Shown: positions 1 to 7,945 of the stretch, piece by piece | Numbering within the stretch: the stretch's first letter is position 1 | Layout of the letters: every line of letters starts with the position of its first letter | Source: Anaerolineaceae bacterium | GTDB taxonomy: Bacteria > Chloroflexota > Anaerolineae > Anaerolineales > Anaerolineaceae | Assembly: GCA_029975475.1 (NCBI GenBank) | Contig: JARKPB010000008.1 | Span: 744,001 to 808,000 of the forward strand | Direction: 5' to 3' | Length of the DNA: 64,000 bases | The notes under the pieces: model-generated | The model's input: only the letters and a program-made list of their open reading frames with translations | Databases searched by the model: none | What the model was told of the DNA's origin: nothing | Position numbers and translations under genes: made by a program

Positions 1-2
1 CC

Positions 3-359
3 TGGATCGGTATCGCCGCGAGCCTGGGCATTTCCGCAATACAGGCGCTCCGCAACCCCCTTAGCCTGCTTGGACGTTTAGATGATATTGCCCAGGATTA
101 TGAATCAATCACCCTTTCAGAAGAAATCTGGAGAACCATTGACGGAGTGGCAAGAGCCAATAAAGCGAACTTTGAGCTTTCTGAAAGATTGCGAAGAGTG
201 GCCTGCAGCTACTGCGGAACAGCCAACCCGGTTGGCGAAGCAGCCTGCCTGAGCTGTGGAGCCCCGCTGGGGTATGATCAGCCAGGTACCTGCAAGCGCT
301 GCGGTTTTGTGGTTAATCGCTCGGAAGCATACTGCCCGAACTGCCGTGCGCCATTATAA
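3..359 (+). CDS. Double zinc-ribbon protein, 3' end of gene (partial)
   Basis: The frame is already open at the window edge and stops at 357-359, so only the last 118 residues are seen. They start with a hydrophobic stretch (WIGIAASLGISAIQALRN) that could close a membrane segment, followed by a helical linker and two four-cysteine knuckles, CSYCGTANPVGEAACLSCG and CKRCGFVVNRSEAYCPNC. Such paired ribbons bind zinc and usually mediate protein contacts; the function here is unknown. A GTG at 147 could start a 70-residue zinc-ribbon protein, but the uninterrupted upstream frame argues for a longer gene. The stop overlaps the end of convergent zwf by 6 bases. Confidence 0.6.
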   Translation, partial: WIGIAASLGISAIQALRNPLSLLGRLDDIAQDYESITLSEEIWRTIDGVARANKANFELSERLRRVACSYCGTANPVGEAACLSCGAPLGYDQPGTCKRCGFVVNRSEAYCPNCRAPL

Positions 360-1841
360 ATCGTCCGGCAGCTTCCATTTTCGATTATCCCTGGTGATAA
401 AATCTTCCAGGCCTTGCGGACCCCAGGTGCCGGCTTCATAAACCGGTAAATTTTTTCCACCGTTCGTTTTCCAAGCGTCGATAATCTGCTGGGTAAATGC
501 CCACTGGGCTATGACCTCGTCTGTCCTGGTGAATAACGCGGCGTCGCCCTGGAAAGCATCTAATAACAGACGTTCGTAGGCATCCGGTGGTTCAATCCCA
601 AATTCGGATTGATAATCAAATTTCATCATCGAAGGCGCGATTTGATCAATCGGTCCCGGGGCTTTAACCCCAAAAGTGAGCGTGATCGATTCGTCCGGCT
701 GCAAATTCAGCAGCAATACATTGGGCGCGGTTCCGGCCATGTTTCCCCAGTTGAACAGAGACAAAGGCACTTGCTTAAATTGAATCGCAATCTGGGTAAT
801 GCGCTTTGGCAGCCTCTTCCCAGACAAGAGGTAAAACGGCACCCCCGCCCAGCGCCAGTTATCCACAAACAACCTGGCAGCCATCAGCGTTTCCGCCACA
901 GAAGACGGCTCAACCGATCCTTCATCTTTATATCCCGGTACACGGGACCCGTTGATCACACCGGAGACGTATTGAGCGCGAAACGTATTGACCTTCACCT
1001 GTTCTTCCTGCAGGGGTCTAAGCGCGCTGAGCACTTTAACCTTTTCATCCCGCAGCGCATCCGCATTAAAGCTCGAAGGAGCCTCCATAGCTGTCAGCGC
1101 AAGAAGCTGTAACAAATGATTTTGAAAAACATCCCGAATCACACCGGCTTTTTCATAATACGCGCCCCGGCTGCCGATACCAATATCTTCAGCTACCAGA
1201 ATTTGAACGTGATCAACATAATTCCGATTCCAAAGAGGCTCAAAGATCCCGTTGGCAAAACGCAAAACCAGAATATTTTGCACGGTGTCTTTACCCAGAT
1301 AATGGTCAATGCGGTAGATTTGCTTTTCTTGAAACACCGAATGCAGGACACTGTCTAAACGAACAGCGGTTGTCAGATCCGTACCAAACGGCTTTTCAAT
1401 GACGATCTTCACTTCTTTCTCGAGTTGATTGATCCCGGACCCACCAAGATTATGAATAATGGTTTCGTATTCATCAGGCGGCGTGGCGAGGTAGAAAATT
1501 ACCTGACGAATTTCCAGAGAAGTCAGAAACTGCTTTAATTTTTCGTACCCGCTTACATCCTCAAAGGTGGATTGCAAGTATTTAACATTTTTTGTAAAGT
1601 TTTCTATAACCTCTTGGTCCGGTGGGATTTTTGAGGTTGAGTGATCACGCAAACCAGCCTCTAACTGATCGCGGAAATATTCATCCGTCCAATCGCGGCG
1701 GGCAAACCCAATAATATAGAGTTCTTCAGGCAGCCGGTGCTTTTGGGCAAGGTGATAAAGCGCAGGAGAAAGTTTTCGCTTCGCCAGATCTCCAGTTGCG
1801 CCGAAGATAACAATAGCTGCGCCAGCGATTTCTTTTGCCAT
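354..1841 (-). CDS. zwf: Glucose-6-phosphate 1-dehydrogenase
   Basis: Oxidises glucose 6-phosphate to 6-phosphogluconolactone with NADP+, the entry step of the oxidative pentose phosphate pathway; cytosolic. The 495-residue length is normal. The N-terminal nucleotide-binding motif GATGDLAKRKL lies near residue 14, EKPFGTD at 149-155, and the catalytic/substrate motif RIDHYLGK at 177-184. I chose the ATG at 1841 because GGAGGG sits just upstream; an 18-codon in-frame extension has no ribosome site. No gnd, pgl or opcA is adjacent, so the gene appears to be monocistronic. A TATAAT at 1904-1909 on the minus strand may be its -10. Confidence 0.96.
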   Translation of the reverse strand: MAKEIAGAAIVIFGATGDLAKRKLSPALYHLAQKHRLPEELYIIGFARRDWTDEYFRDQLEAGLRDHSTSKIPPDQEVIENFTKNVKYLQSTFEDVSGYEKLKQFLTSLEIRQVIFYLATPPDEYETIIHNLGGSGINQLEKEVKIVIEKPFGTDLTTAVRLDSVLHSVFQEKQIYRIDHYLGKDTVQNILVLRFANGIFEPLWNRNYVDHVQILVAEDIGIGSRGAYYEKAGVIRDVFQNHLLQLLALTAMEAPSSFNADALRDEKVKVLSALRPLQEEQVKVNTFRAQYVSGVINGSRVPGYKDEGSVEPSSVAETLMAARLFVDNWRWAGVPFYLLSGKRLPKRITQIAIQFKQVPLSLFNWGNMAGTAPNVLLLNLQPDESITLTFGVKAPGPIDQIAPSMMKFDYQSEFGIEPPDAYERLLLDAFQGDAALFTRTDEVIAQWAFTQQIIDAWKTNGGKNLPVYEAGTWGPQGLEDFITRDNRKWKLPDDL

Positions 1842-1903
1842 GATCCCTCCATTATTCACTTCAGAGTAAAATAAATTTACCGTGAACCAAATCAATCATC
1901 CTG

Positions 1904-1909
1904 ATTATA
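1904..1909 (-). promoter_or_regulatory. Possible -10 element for zwf
   Basis: Perfect TATAAT on the minus strand, about 60 bases before the zwf start codon. No convincing -35 is seen at the usual distance, so this is a weak call. It lies in the divergent spacer shared with the P1 peptidase gene. Confidence 0.35.
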
Positions 1910-1981
1910 AAGACTCTTCTACCAAAACTGATTGTTATGAAAGAAATGCATAACGTCGGTTCCAAATACATAGGGAGAAAC

Positions 1982-2992
1982 ATGCTCGGGATCAATCAAA
2001 TCGCCGGAATTAAGATCGGTCACGCAGAGGATCAAGAAGCGTTGACTGGTTGTACTGTTATTCTTTGTCCGCCTGGAACCACCGGCGGAGTGGACCAGCG
2101 CGGAGGCGCGCCTGGCACAAGAGAAACTGACGCTTTGCGGCCAATGCACCTGGTTGAATCTGTTCACGCTGTTCTCCTGGCAGGCGGATCCGCCTACGGC
2201 CTTGACGCCGCAGCAGGTGTCATGCAATACCTTGAAGAAAGAAAAATTGGATTCAACACCGGAGACGCGCTGGTGCCAATTGTGCCAGCGGCCATTCTGT
2301 ACGACCTGGCCCTGGGTTCTTCGCGGGTTCGACCCGGGAAAGAAATGGGCTATCAGGCCTGCTTAAACGCAACTTCCGGTCCTTTCGCAGAAGGGAATGC
2401 CGGCGTTGGGATGGGCGCTTCGGTCGGGAAGATACTGGGCATGGGACAGGCGATGAAATCAGGAGTGGGTTCAGCCTGCCTCGATCTGGGCGGCGGGCTT
2501 CTGGTTGGGGCACTGATCGCCGTGAACGCATTTGGCGATGTCATCGATCCTTCCACCCAGGAGATCATCACAGGGGCGCGAACCCTTAAAAAAGGCCCGC
2601 TCACGATTGGCGCCGGGTCAATTTTTGCAGATACACTTGAAACGATGCGGACGCTGCCCGGAAAAACCGTTCTGGGTCTTGCCAGCCGGCAGAACACTGT
2701 GATTGGGGCGGTGATTACCAACGCCAAACTGTCAAAGAATGATATCAATAAAGTCGCCCAGATGGCGCACAACGGGCTGGCGAAAACCATACGGCCGGCG
2801 CACACAATGCTGGACGGAGACACAATTTTCGCGCTCGCGACCAATCAAAAGCCTGGAAACGTCAACTTGATCGGTGCTTACGCAGCAGAAGCAGTTGCCG
2901 CGGCAATTCTGCGCGCCGTTCGCGCAGCGGCTTCCGCCGGCGGATTACCAGGCCTTGCGGATCAATCCGAAACAGCCATTTCCAATGTATAA
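1982..2992 (+). CDS. P1-family (DmpA/NylC-like) self-processing peptidase
   Basis: Belongs to the Ntn-hydrolase-like P1 family (DmpA aminopeptidase, NylC nylon-oligomer hydrolase). These precursors cleave themselves to expose an N-terminal Ser/Thr nucleophile. The 336-residue protein has the family opening (INQIAGIKIGHAED), the glycine-rich LAGGSAYGLDAAAG block, and a candidate cleavage site Asn-Thr at about residues 238-239 (RQNTVIGAV), with Thr as the predicted nucleophile of the beta chain. The ATG at 1982 is preferred over one at 1937 because AGGGAG precedes it. No signal peptide is visible. The natural substrate cannot be told; short peptides or amides are likely. Confidence 0.85.
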   Translation: MLGINQIAGIKIGHAEDQEALTGCTVILCPPGTTGGVDQRGGAPGTRETDALRPMHLVESVHAVLLAGGSAYGLDAAAGVMQYLEERKIGFNTGDALVPIVPAAILYDLALGSSRVRPGKEMGYQACLNATSGPFAEGNAGVGMGASVGKILGMGQAMKSGVGSACLDLGGGLLVGALIAVNAFGDVIDPSTQEIITGARTLKKGPLTIGAGSIFADTLETMRTLPGKTVLGLASRQNTVIGAVITNAKLSKNDINKVAQMAHNGLAKTIRPAHTMLDGDTIFALATNQKPGNVNLIGAYAAEAVAAAILRAVRAAASAGGLPGLADQSETAISNV

Positions 2993-3034
2993 TGAAAACA
3001 TCATCCAATCCATAAATTCATTCGAGGGAATACC

Positions 3035-3877
3035 ATGATTCGCATTTTTTCAGATACCACCTCAGGGATACCGACCGAAGAAGCCCGTAAAATGGGGATT
3101 ACTTATCTTCCGCAGATCATCATCTTTGGCGAGGAAGTATTTCGCGATGATTATGAGATCACCGTAGAAACATTTATGCAGAAGCTCTTATCCTCTACCG
3201 TCAGTCCCAAGACTGCCGCGCCCCCGCCAGAGCTTTATAAACCTTATTATGAGGAGTTTTCGAAGGCTGGCGATGAGATGATCGTCCTTTGCCCGTCCTC
3301 GGATGTATCTGGCACATACCGATCCGCCCTGGTGGCAGCGCAGGATTTTCCGGATGCGAAAATTCATGTAGTAGATACCCGCACGATTGGATCGGGATTA
3401 GGTGTGTTAGTTAATGAAGCGCTCGAATGGGCGCGTCAAGGTCGCAGCGCGGAAGAAATCGTCAAACATACTGGCGATCTGGGCAAACGCGAAATCATCT
3501 ATCTTTATGTGGATACCTTAGAGTATCTCCGTCGGGGCGGCAGAATTGGCGGCGCATCCGCTTTGCTCGGTGAAATGCTGCAGATCAAACCAATTCTGAG
3601 GATGGCCAACGGGAGAATCGAACCTTTCGAGAAATTGCGCACCAAGAAGAAAGCCCTTGCCCGCCTTAAAGAGCTGGTCTATGAGCAATGCCCGCCTTCA
3701 CCGTCTTCTTTTCTCCACATCCAGCACTGCGAGGCGATGGAGGAAGCCCGGGCGCTGGCTGAAGACTTCAAAGCGCATTTCTCCTTCCCTGAAGTCCCGA
3801 TTATCACCCTGCCACCTGCTGTGATTACCCACGCCGGTCCCGGAACCGTTTCGGTTAGTTTTTTCGCAGCTGAATAG
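3035..3877 (+). CDS. DegV family fatty-acid-binding protein
   Basis: 280 residues with the DegV/FakB layout: N-terminal IFSDTTSGIP, the SPKTAAP lipid-pocket motif near residue 57, the GRIGG motif in the middle, and a C-terminal HAGPGTVSVSFF. In Firmicutes, FakB proteins present a bound fatty acid to the kinase FakA for acyl-phosphate formation; no fakA is adjacent here. The start is supported by GAGGGAATACC upstream. It follows the P1 peptidase gene by 42 bases and may be co-transcribed. A second DegV paralogue lies at 33197-34054. Confidence 0.88.
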   Translation: MIRIFSDTTSGIPTEEARKMGITYLPQIIIFGEEVFRDDYEITVETFMQKLLSSTVSPKTAAPPPELYKPYYEEFSKAGDEMIVLCPSSDVSGTYRSALVAAQDFPDAKIHVVDTRTIGSGLGVLVNEALEWARQGRSAEEIVKHTGDLGKREIIYLYVDTLEYLRRGGRIGGASALLGEMLQIKPILRMANGRIEPFEKLRTKKKALARLKELVYEQCPPSPSSFLHIQHCEAMEEARALAEDFKAHFSFPEVPIITLPPAVITHAGPGTVSVSFFAAE

Positions 3878-3900
3878 AAGAGTAAAAATATTAAAATAAT

Positions 3901-3927
3901 TAGAGGGCTGCGTTTCGCAGCCCTCTA
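3901..3927. terminator. Bidirectional hairpin terminator between degV and hppA
   Basis: Perfect 12-bp stem (TAGAGGGCTGCG / CGCAGCCCTCTA) with a TTT loop between convergent genes. On the minus strand the stem is followed by a T-rich run (AATTATTTTAATATTTTT), so it should stop hppA transcription well; the plus-strand tail is less T-rich. Confidence 0.85.
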
Positions 3928-3940
3928 TCACTTTTACAGA

Positions 3941-6292
3941 TTACTCAATTTTTTGGCTGGCAAGGTCCGGCGTCGTCGCTTTGCTGCGGCGAATTGCCCA
4001 GATTAGAATCACCAGCAAAACCAGCACTACCACCCAGCCAACAATGCCTAGATTCTCAAATCGGACAATAATCGGCGCGACCAGGAGGCTTACCAGATTG
4101 ACTACTTTGATCATCGGGTTCAGGGCTGGACCGGCAGTATCTTTTAATGGATCACCAACGGTATCGCCGACGACTCCGGCTTTATGACGTTCAGAACCTT
4201 TACCGGTGTTGGCAGCGAGATCGCGCGGCTCATCTTCAATCGCCTTTTTGGCATTATCCCACGCGCCGCCCGCGTTTGCCATAAACACCGCCAACAGCTG
4301 ACCGCTCAGGATGACGCCCGCCAGGAAACCGCCGAGAGCTTCGACCTGCAATACCAGCCCGACCAAAATGGGCAGGATGACAGAGATCACCGCCAGCGGC
4401 ACAAGCTCTTTCTGGGCAGAAACGGTCGAGATGCCAACCACGCGCGCGTAATCGGGCTTAACCGTGCCTTCCATAATTCCAGGCAGTTTAAACTGTCGGC
4501 GAACTTCTTCGACAATCTTGGCAGCTGCCCGGGTTACCGCGTTCAAGGAAAGCGAACTAAACAGCCAGGGAAGCGCGCCGCCCAGCAGGAAACCGACAAA
4601 AACCTTGGTGGAACTGATGTTGATTCCGGTGATGACCTGGTTTTCCGGTAAAAAGGTTAGCTGCACCGCCCTGACGTCCGTGAGGTAAGACGAGAACAGA
4701 CTGACCGCAGCGATCACCGCGGATGCAATTGCGATTCCCTTGGTAATCGCTTTGGTGGTGTTCCCGACAGCGTCAAGGTCAGCCATAATCTGACGGGCAT
4801 TGCGGGTCTCCTGATCGTCCATGTCGTGCCAGGACATTTCGCCAATACCGTTCGCATTGTCAGAAATTGGCCCGTAAGAATCCATGGCGACATTATTCCC
4901 GGTATGGCTGAGCATCCCGATGCCGACCATCGCCACAGCGTACAGGACATAAATCGCTTCCTGTCCGGCGTACAGGAGAATACTAATCACAAATGCAACG
5001 CAAATCACAACCAGCGCCCACACGCTGGATTCCATTCCGACCGAAAGACCAGAGAGGATGGTGGTCGCCGGGCCGGTGCGCATGGATTTGACAATTTCCT
5101 GGACAGGCGCTTTCTTCGTGGCAGTGAAATAGGAAGTCAGCGGGTTGAACGCAACCGCCAGACCGACCCCAACTGTGGTCAGTACTGCCAGCTTCCAGTC
5201 GCCGGCGTAAAAAATGGCTGCCAGGAATGACCAGACAACCGTATTCACTGAAGACACTTCATACGATCGGAACATCGCCTCTTCCGCATCGTGAGCCCGC
5301 AGGAATTTGATCGGGAATTTTTCCCATATCGGCACGGCGAATGTTCCCAGGATTGAGCTGATCACGCCAATCGCCCGGATGATAAGCGGATATACAATCC
5401 ACTTCAGGCTTTCAGCCATGCCCAGTTTGGCTTCATGCTCCATCACCGCCAGGCCGAGGATCAAAGCTGAAACGATCGTAACCTCATAGGATTCAAAAAT
5501 GTCGGCTGCCATCCCGGCGCAATCGCCCACATTATCACCCACCAGATCCGCGACCACAGCCGCATTTCGCGGGTCATCTTCAGGAATATCTTTTTCAACT
5601 TTTCCGACCAGGTCAGCGCCAACATCGGCCGCCTTGGTATAAATGCCGCCGCCAACCCGCATGAAAAGCGCCAGCAGCGTACCGCCGAAACCAAAACCCA
5701 GCAGCGCATCCGGCGAAGCTTTGCCGAAAACGATAAAGATCAGCGTACCGCCCAGCAAACCCAGACCATCGGTCAACATGCCGGTCACGGTGCCAGAATA
5801 ATAAGCGATCGAAAGCGATTCATTGAAGCTACGCCGGGCAGCAGATGCAGACCGGACACTGGCTTGAACGGCCATGCGCATGCCCAACTGGCCAACCAAC
5901 AAGGAGAAAGTTGAACCCATCAGGAAAGCCACGGTTCGACCAACCGCGACAATCCAGCGCACCTGGTCTGGCGTGCTGCCAGAAAACTCTTTCAGCGCCG
6001 CTTCACTGGGTGGGACGACCAGCACGCTCAAGGCGAGCGCAAGGCCCAAAATGAGAATTGCGGGGCGAATGGTTTTGAACTGCCGCGACAAATAGCTGTC
6101 CGCGCCGATTCGAATCGCATCCCATACTTCTTGCATTTTCGCGGTTCCTTTATCTTTTTTCAGAACGGAACCGCGAAGCAGCCAGGCATAAATCAGACTC
6201 ACAAAAGCCGTTGCCAATACGATCATAATGGCAATCTGCTCAAACGAGTTTAATCCATGACGGCTTCCCAAACCCAATATATCGATACCCAT
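3941..6292 (-). CDS. hppA: Membrane-bound proton-translocating pyrophosphatase, K+-independent type
   Basis: Hydrolyses pyrophosphate in the cytosol and pumps H+ across the membrane. The 783-residue polypeptide has many hydrophobic segments. The catalytic signature DVGADLVGKVEKDIPEDD starts at residue 223 and continues to VGDNVGDCAGMAADIFESYE; a second acidic Mg-PPi block is near the C-terminus (DNAKKAIEDE, GDTVGDPLKDT). The subtype marker GNTTKAIT has Lys at 514 and Thr at 517, which marks K+-independent enzymes, whereas K+-dependent ones have Ala and usually Gly. The start has a strong GGAGGAGAG ribosome site and a consensus promoter at 6352-6379. It is monocistronic with a terminator after it. 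Confidence 0.96.
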   Translation of the reverse strand: MGIDILGLGSRHGLNSFEQIAIMIVLATAFVSLIYAWLLRGSVLKKDKGTAKMQEVWDAIRIGADSYLSRQFKTIRPAILILGLALALSVLVVPPSEAALKEFSGSTPDQVRWIVAVGRTVAFLMGSTFSLLVGQLGMRMAVQASVRSASAARRSFNESLSIAYYSGTVTGMLTDGLGLLGGTLIFIVFGKASPDALLGFGFGGTLLALFMRVGGGIYTKAADVGADLVGKVEKDIPEDDPRNAAVVADLVGDNVGDCAGMAADIFESYEVTIVSALILGLAVMEHEAKLGMAESLKWIVYPLIIRAIGVISSILGTFAVPIWEKFPIKFLRAHDAEEAMFRSYEVSSVNTVVWSFLAAIFYAGDWKLAVLTTVGVGLAVAFNPLTSYFTATKKAPVQEIVKSMRTGPATTILSGLSVGMESSVWALVVICVAFVISILLYAGQEAIYVLYAVAMVGIGMLSHTGNNVAMDSYGPISDNANGIGEMSWHDMDDQETRNARQIMADLDAVGNTTKAITKGIAIASAVIAAVSLFSSYLTDVRAVQLTFLPENQVITGINISSTKVFVGFLLGGALPWLFSSLSLNAVTRAAAKIVEEVRRQFKLPGIMEGTVKPDYARVVGISTVSAQKELVPLAVISVILPILVGLVLQVEALGGFLAGVILSGQLLAVFMANAGGAWDNAKKAIEDEPRDLAANTGKGSERHKAGVVGDTVGDPLKDTAGPALNPMIKVVNLVSLLVAPIIVRFENLGIVGWVVVLVLLVILIWAIRRSKATTPDLASQKIE

Positions 6293-6351
6293 CTCTCCTC
6301 CTGAAAATGGTTAATATTTTTTACCCGGCGCCAGGCACAGGGTAAAAACTT

Positions 6352-6379
6352 ATTATACACAGACAACTTTCAATGTCAA
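6352..6379 (-). promoter_or_regulatory. Consensus sigma-70 promoter of hppA
   Basis: On the minus strand, TTGACA (6379-6374), a 16-base spacer and TATAAT (6357-6352); both hexamers match consensus perfectly. It lies about 60 bases before the hppA start codon. Confidence 0.88.
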
Positions 6380-6438
6380 TTAAGGAAAATCTGGCCGCAG
6401 GCTTCAGATTAGCATTTGATTAGAAGACGGCAAGCTTA

Positions 6439-6468
6439 TTGACATTGCCTACCAATTTGTTGTATAGT
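6439..6468 (+). promoter_or_regulatory. Sigma-70 promoter of rpoD
   Basis: TTGACA at 6439-6444, an 18-base spacer and TATAGT at 6463-6468. The start codon is about 145 bases downstream, so the predicted mRNA has a long untranslated leader. Confidence 0.82.
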
Positions 6469-6613
6469 GTTATGCGGTCATTTTCCGGACAGACTGAACG
6501 TCAATTTCCGGAAATTTGGCGGGCAATAATCGCCATGTTCACCGCTTTTTATAAATCATCATGCATTGTTTCAATGAAACTTTGCGTGTCTACGAATGAG
6601 GCCGACTTAGGTT

Positions 6614-7831
6614 ATGGAAACACCGCTGATCGTAATTGACGACGAAGACGAAGAATATTCAGCCCTCGCCAGGTTAATTGAACTCGGACGACAAAAATCG
6701 TACGTCACGATTGATGATATTTTGCACTTTTTCCCTGACGCTGAACAGGATGTTGAGCAGCTTGAAGAAGCCTTCGCCGGATTAATGAGCGCCGGCATTG
6801 CGTATCTCGAAGACGAAGCGTTAATCGCTGAACCAAATGAAGAAGAGCTGGCCATCGATGAAGAGATCGCGGAAGTACGCAATGCCTCTCGCGAACTTTC
6901 CATTGACGATTTGCAGCATATTGATACCGACGATACGATCGGCCTGTATCTAAAAGAAGTATCCAGGGTACCCCTTCTCAACGCAGAAGAAGAAGTGGAT
7001 CTGGCGCAGCGAATCGAGCGCGGCCGCATGGCGAGAGAGGAACTTGCCAAAGGGAATGTTTCCAACCGCCGCCGGATGGAATTACGGAAATTAATTGAAG
7101 ACGGCTGGGCTGCGCGCGAGCACCTGATCACGGCAAATTCGAGGCTGGTTATTTCAGTCGCCAAGAAATATATGGGGCGCGGAGTGCCTTTCCTTGATTT
7201 GATCCAGGAAGGCAACATTGGCTTGATACGCGCCACGAAAAAATTTGATTATCGCCGCGGTCATAAGTTCAGCACCTACGCGACCTGGTGGATCCGTCAG
7301 GCCGTTACCCGCGCCATCGCGGATCAGGGACGCACCATCCGCGTGCCAGTGCACATGGGTGACCAGATCAATAAACTGCTGAGAATTCAGCATCAACTCA
7401 CCCAGAGATTGGGCCGTGAACCAACTGTTGATGAACTTGCGGTGGCGTTGGATGTTCCGCCCAAGAAGGTTGAAAATATGATCCAGGTAGCCCGGCGGCC
7501 GCTGTCGCTGGAAACGCCGACCGACGACGAAGAAGATTCGGTGTTAGGCGACTTTATTGAGGATGACGAAGCGCCCCCGCCGGATGACACCGCCACTTAC
7601 AATTTGCTGCGCGAACATTTAGAGGATGTATTGAATTCTTTACCGCCCAGGGAAGTAAGAATTCTTCAGCTTCGTTACGGCCTCCTGGACGGGCAGGCGT
7701 ACACCCTGGAAGAAGTTGGCCGTAAAATGGGCGTCACCCGCGAAAGGGTGCGCCAAATTGAAGCCCAGGCGCTCAGCCGTTTGCGGCATCCAACCGTCCG
7801 GCGAAAATTACGGGATTATCTAGGTGAATGA
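6614..7831 (+). CDS. rpoD: Primary RNA polymerase sigma factor (RpoD/SigA)
   Basis: Directs core RNA polymerase to housekeeping promoters. The 405-residue protein carries a region 1.1-like acidic N-terminus (residues 1-70), region 1.2 (TIGLYLKEVSRVPLL), region 2 with FLDLIQEGNIGL and the -10 recognition helix FSTYATWWIRQAVTRAI, region 3, and region 4 with the -35 recognition helix VTRERVRQIE. Region 1.1 and the complete set of regions favour the primary sigma over an alternative one. The ATG at 6614 has only a weak ribosome site. A terminator follows. The consensus promoters seen across this window fit such a factor. Confidence 0.94.
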   Translation: METPLIVIDDEDEEYSALARLIELGRQKSYVTIDDILHFFPDAEQDVEQLEEAFAGLMSAGIAYLEDEALIAEPNEEELAIDEEIAEVRNASRELSIDDLQHIDTDDTIGLYLKEVSRVPLLNAEEEVDLAQRIERGRMAREELAKGNVSNRRRMELRKLIEDGWAAREHLITANSRLVISVAKKYMGRGVPFLDLIQEGNIGLIRATKKFDYRRGHKFSTYATWWIRQAVTRAIADQGRTIRVPVHMGDQINKLLRIQHQLTQRLGREPTVDELAVALDVPPKKVENMIQVARRPLSLETPTDDEEDSVLGDFIEDDEAPPPDDTATYNLLREHLEDVLNSLPPREVRILQLRYGLLDGQAYTLEEVGRKMGVTRERVRQIEAQALSRLRHPTVRRKLRDYLGE

Positions 7832-7838
7832 TGCTCAG

Positions 7839-7874
7839 AACAGTGCGGTCAGGATGTACACCGCACTGTTTTAT
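7839..7874 (+). terminator. Rho-independent terminator of rpoD
   Basis: An 11-bp perfect stem (AACAGTGCGGT / ACCGCACTGTT), a 10-base loop and a TTTTATT tail, beginning 8 bases after the rpoD stop codon. Confidence 0.88.
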
Positions 7875-7945
7875 TACCGGCCAATTACCTAATTACTTGC
7901 TTTCTAAGGGAGAATGGTGCATACTAAAGTGTGGAGGGTTCGGCC

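Larger units (their letters stand above)
6293..6613. other. Divergent regulatory spacer between hppA and rpoD
   Basis: A 321-base stretch without genes. It holds two back-to-back sigma-70 promoters (listed separately) and a roughly 138-base 5' leader for rpoD. The leader contains two TTTCCGG repeats, the odd palindrome GTTTCA-A-TGAAAC at 6568-6580 and a GGCG/CGCC inverted repeat. I see no small ORF with a good ribosome site in it. Confidence 0.7.

Noticed and set aside
609-1112. A 167-codon open frame antisense to zwf
   Set aside because: Arg/His-rich shadow translation; zwf on the other strand is unambiguous.
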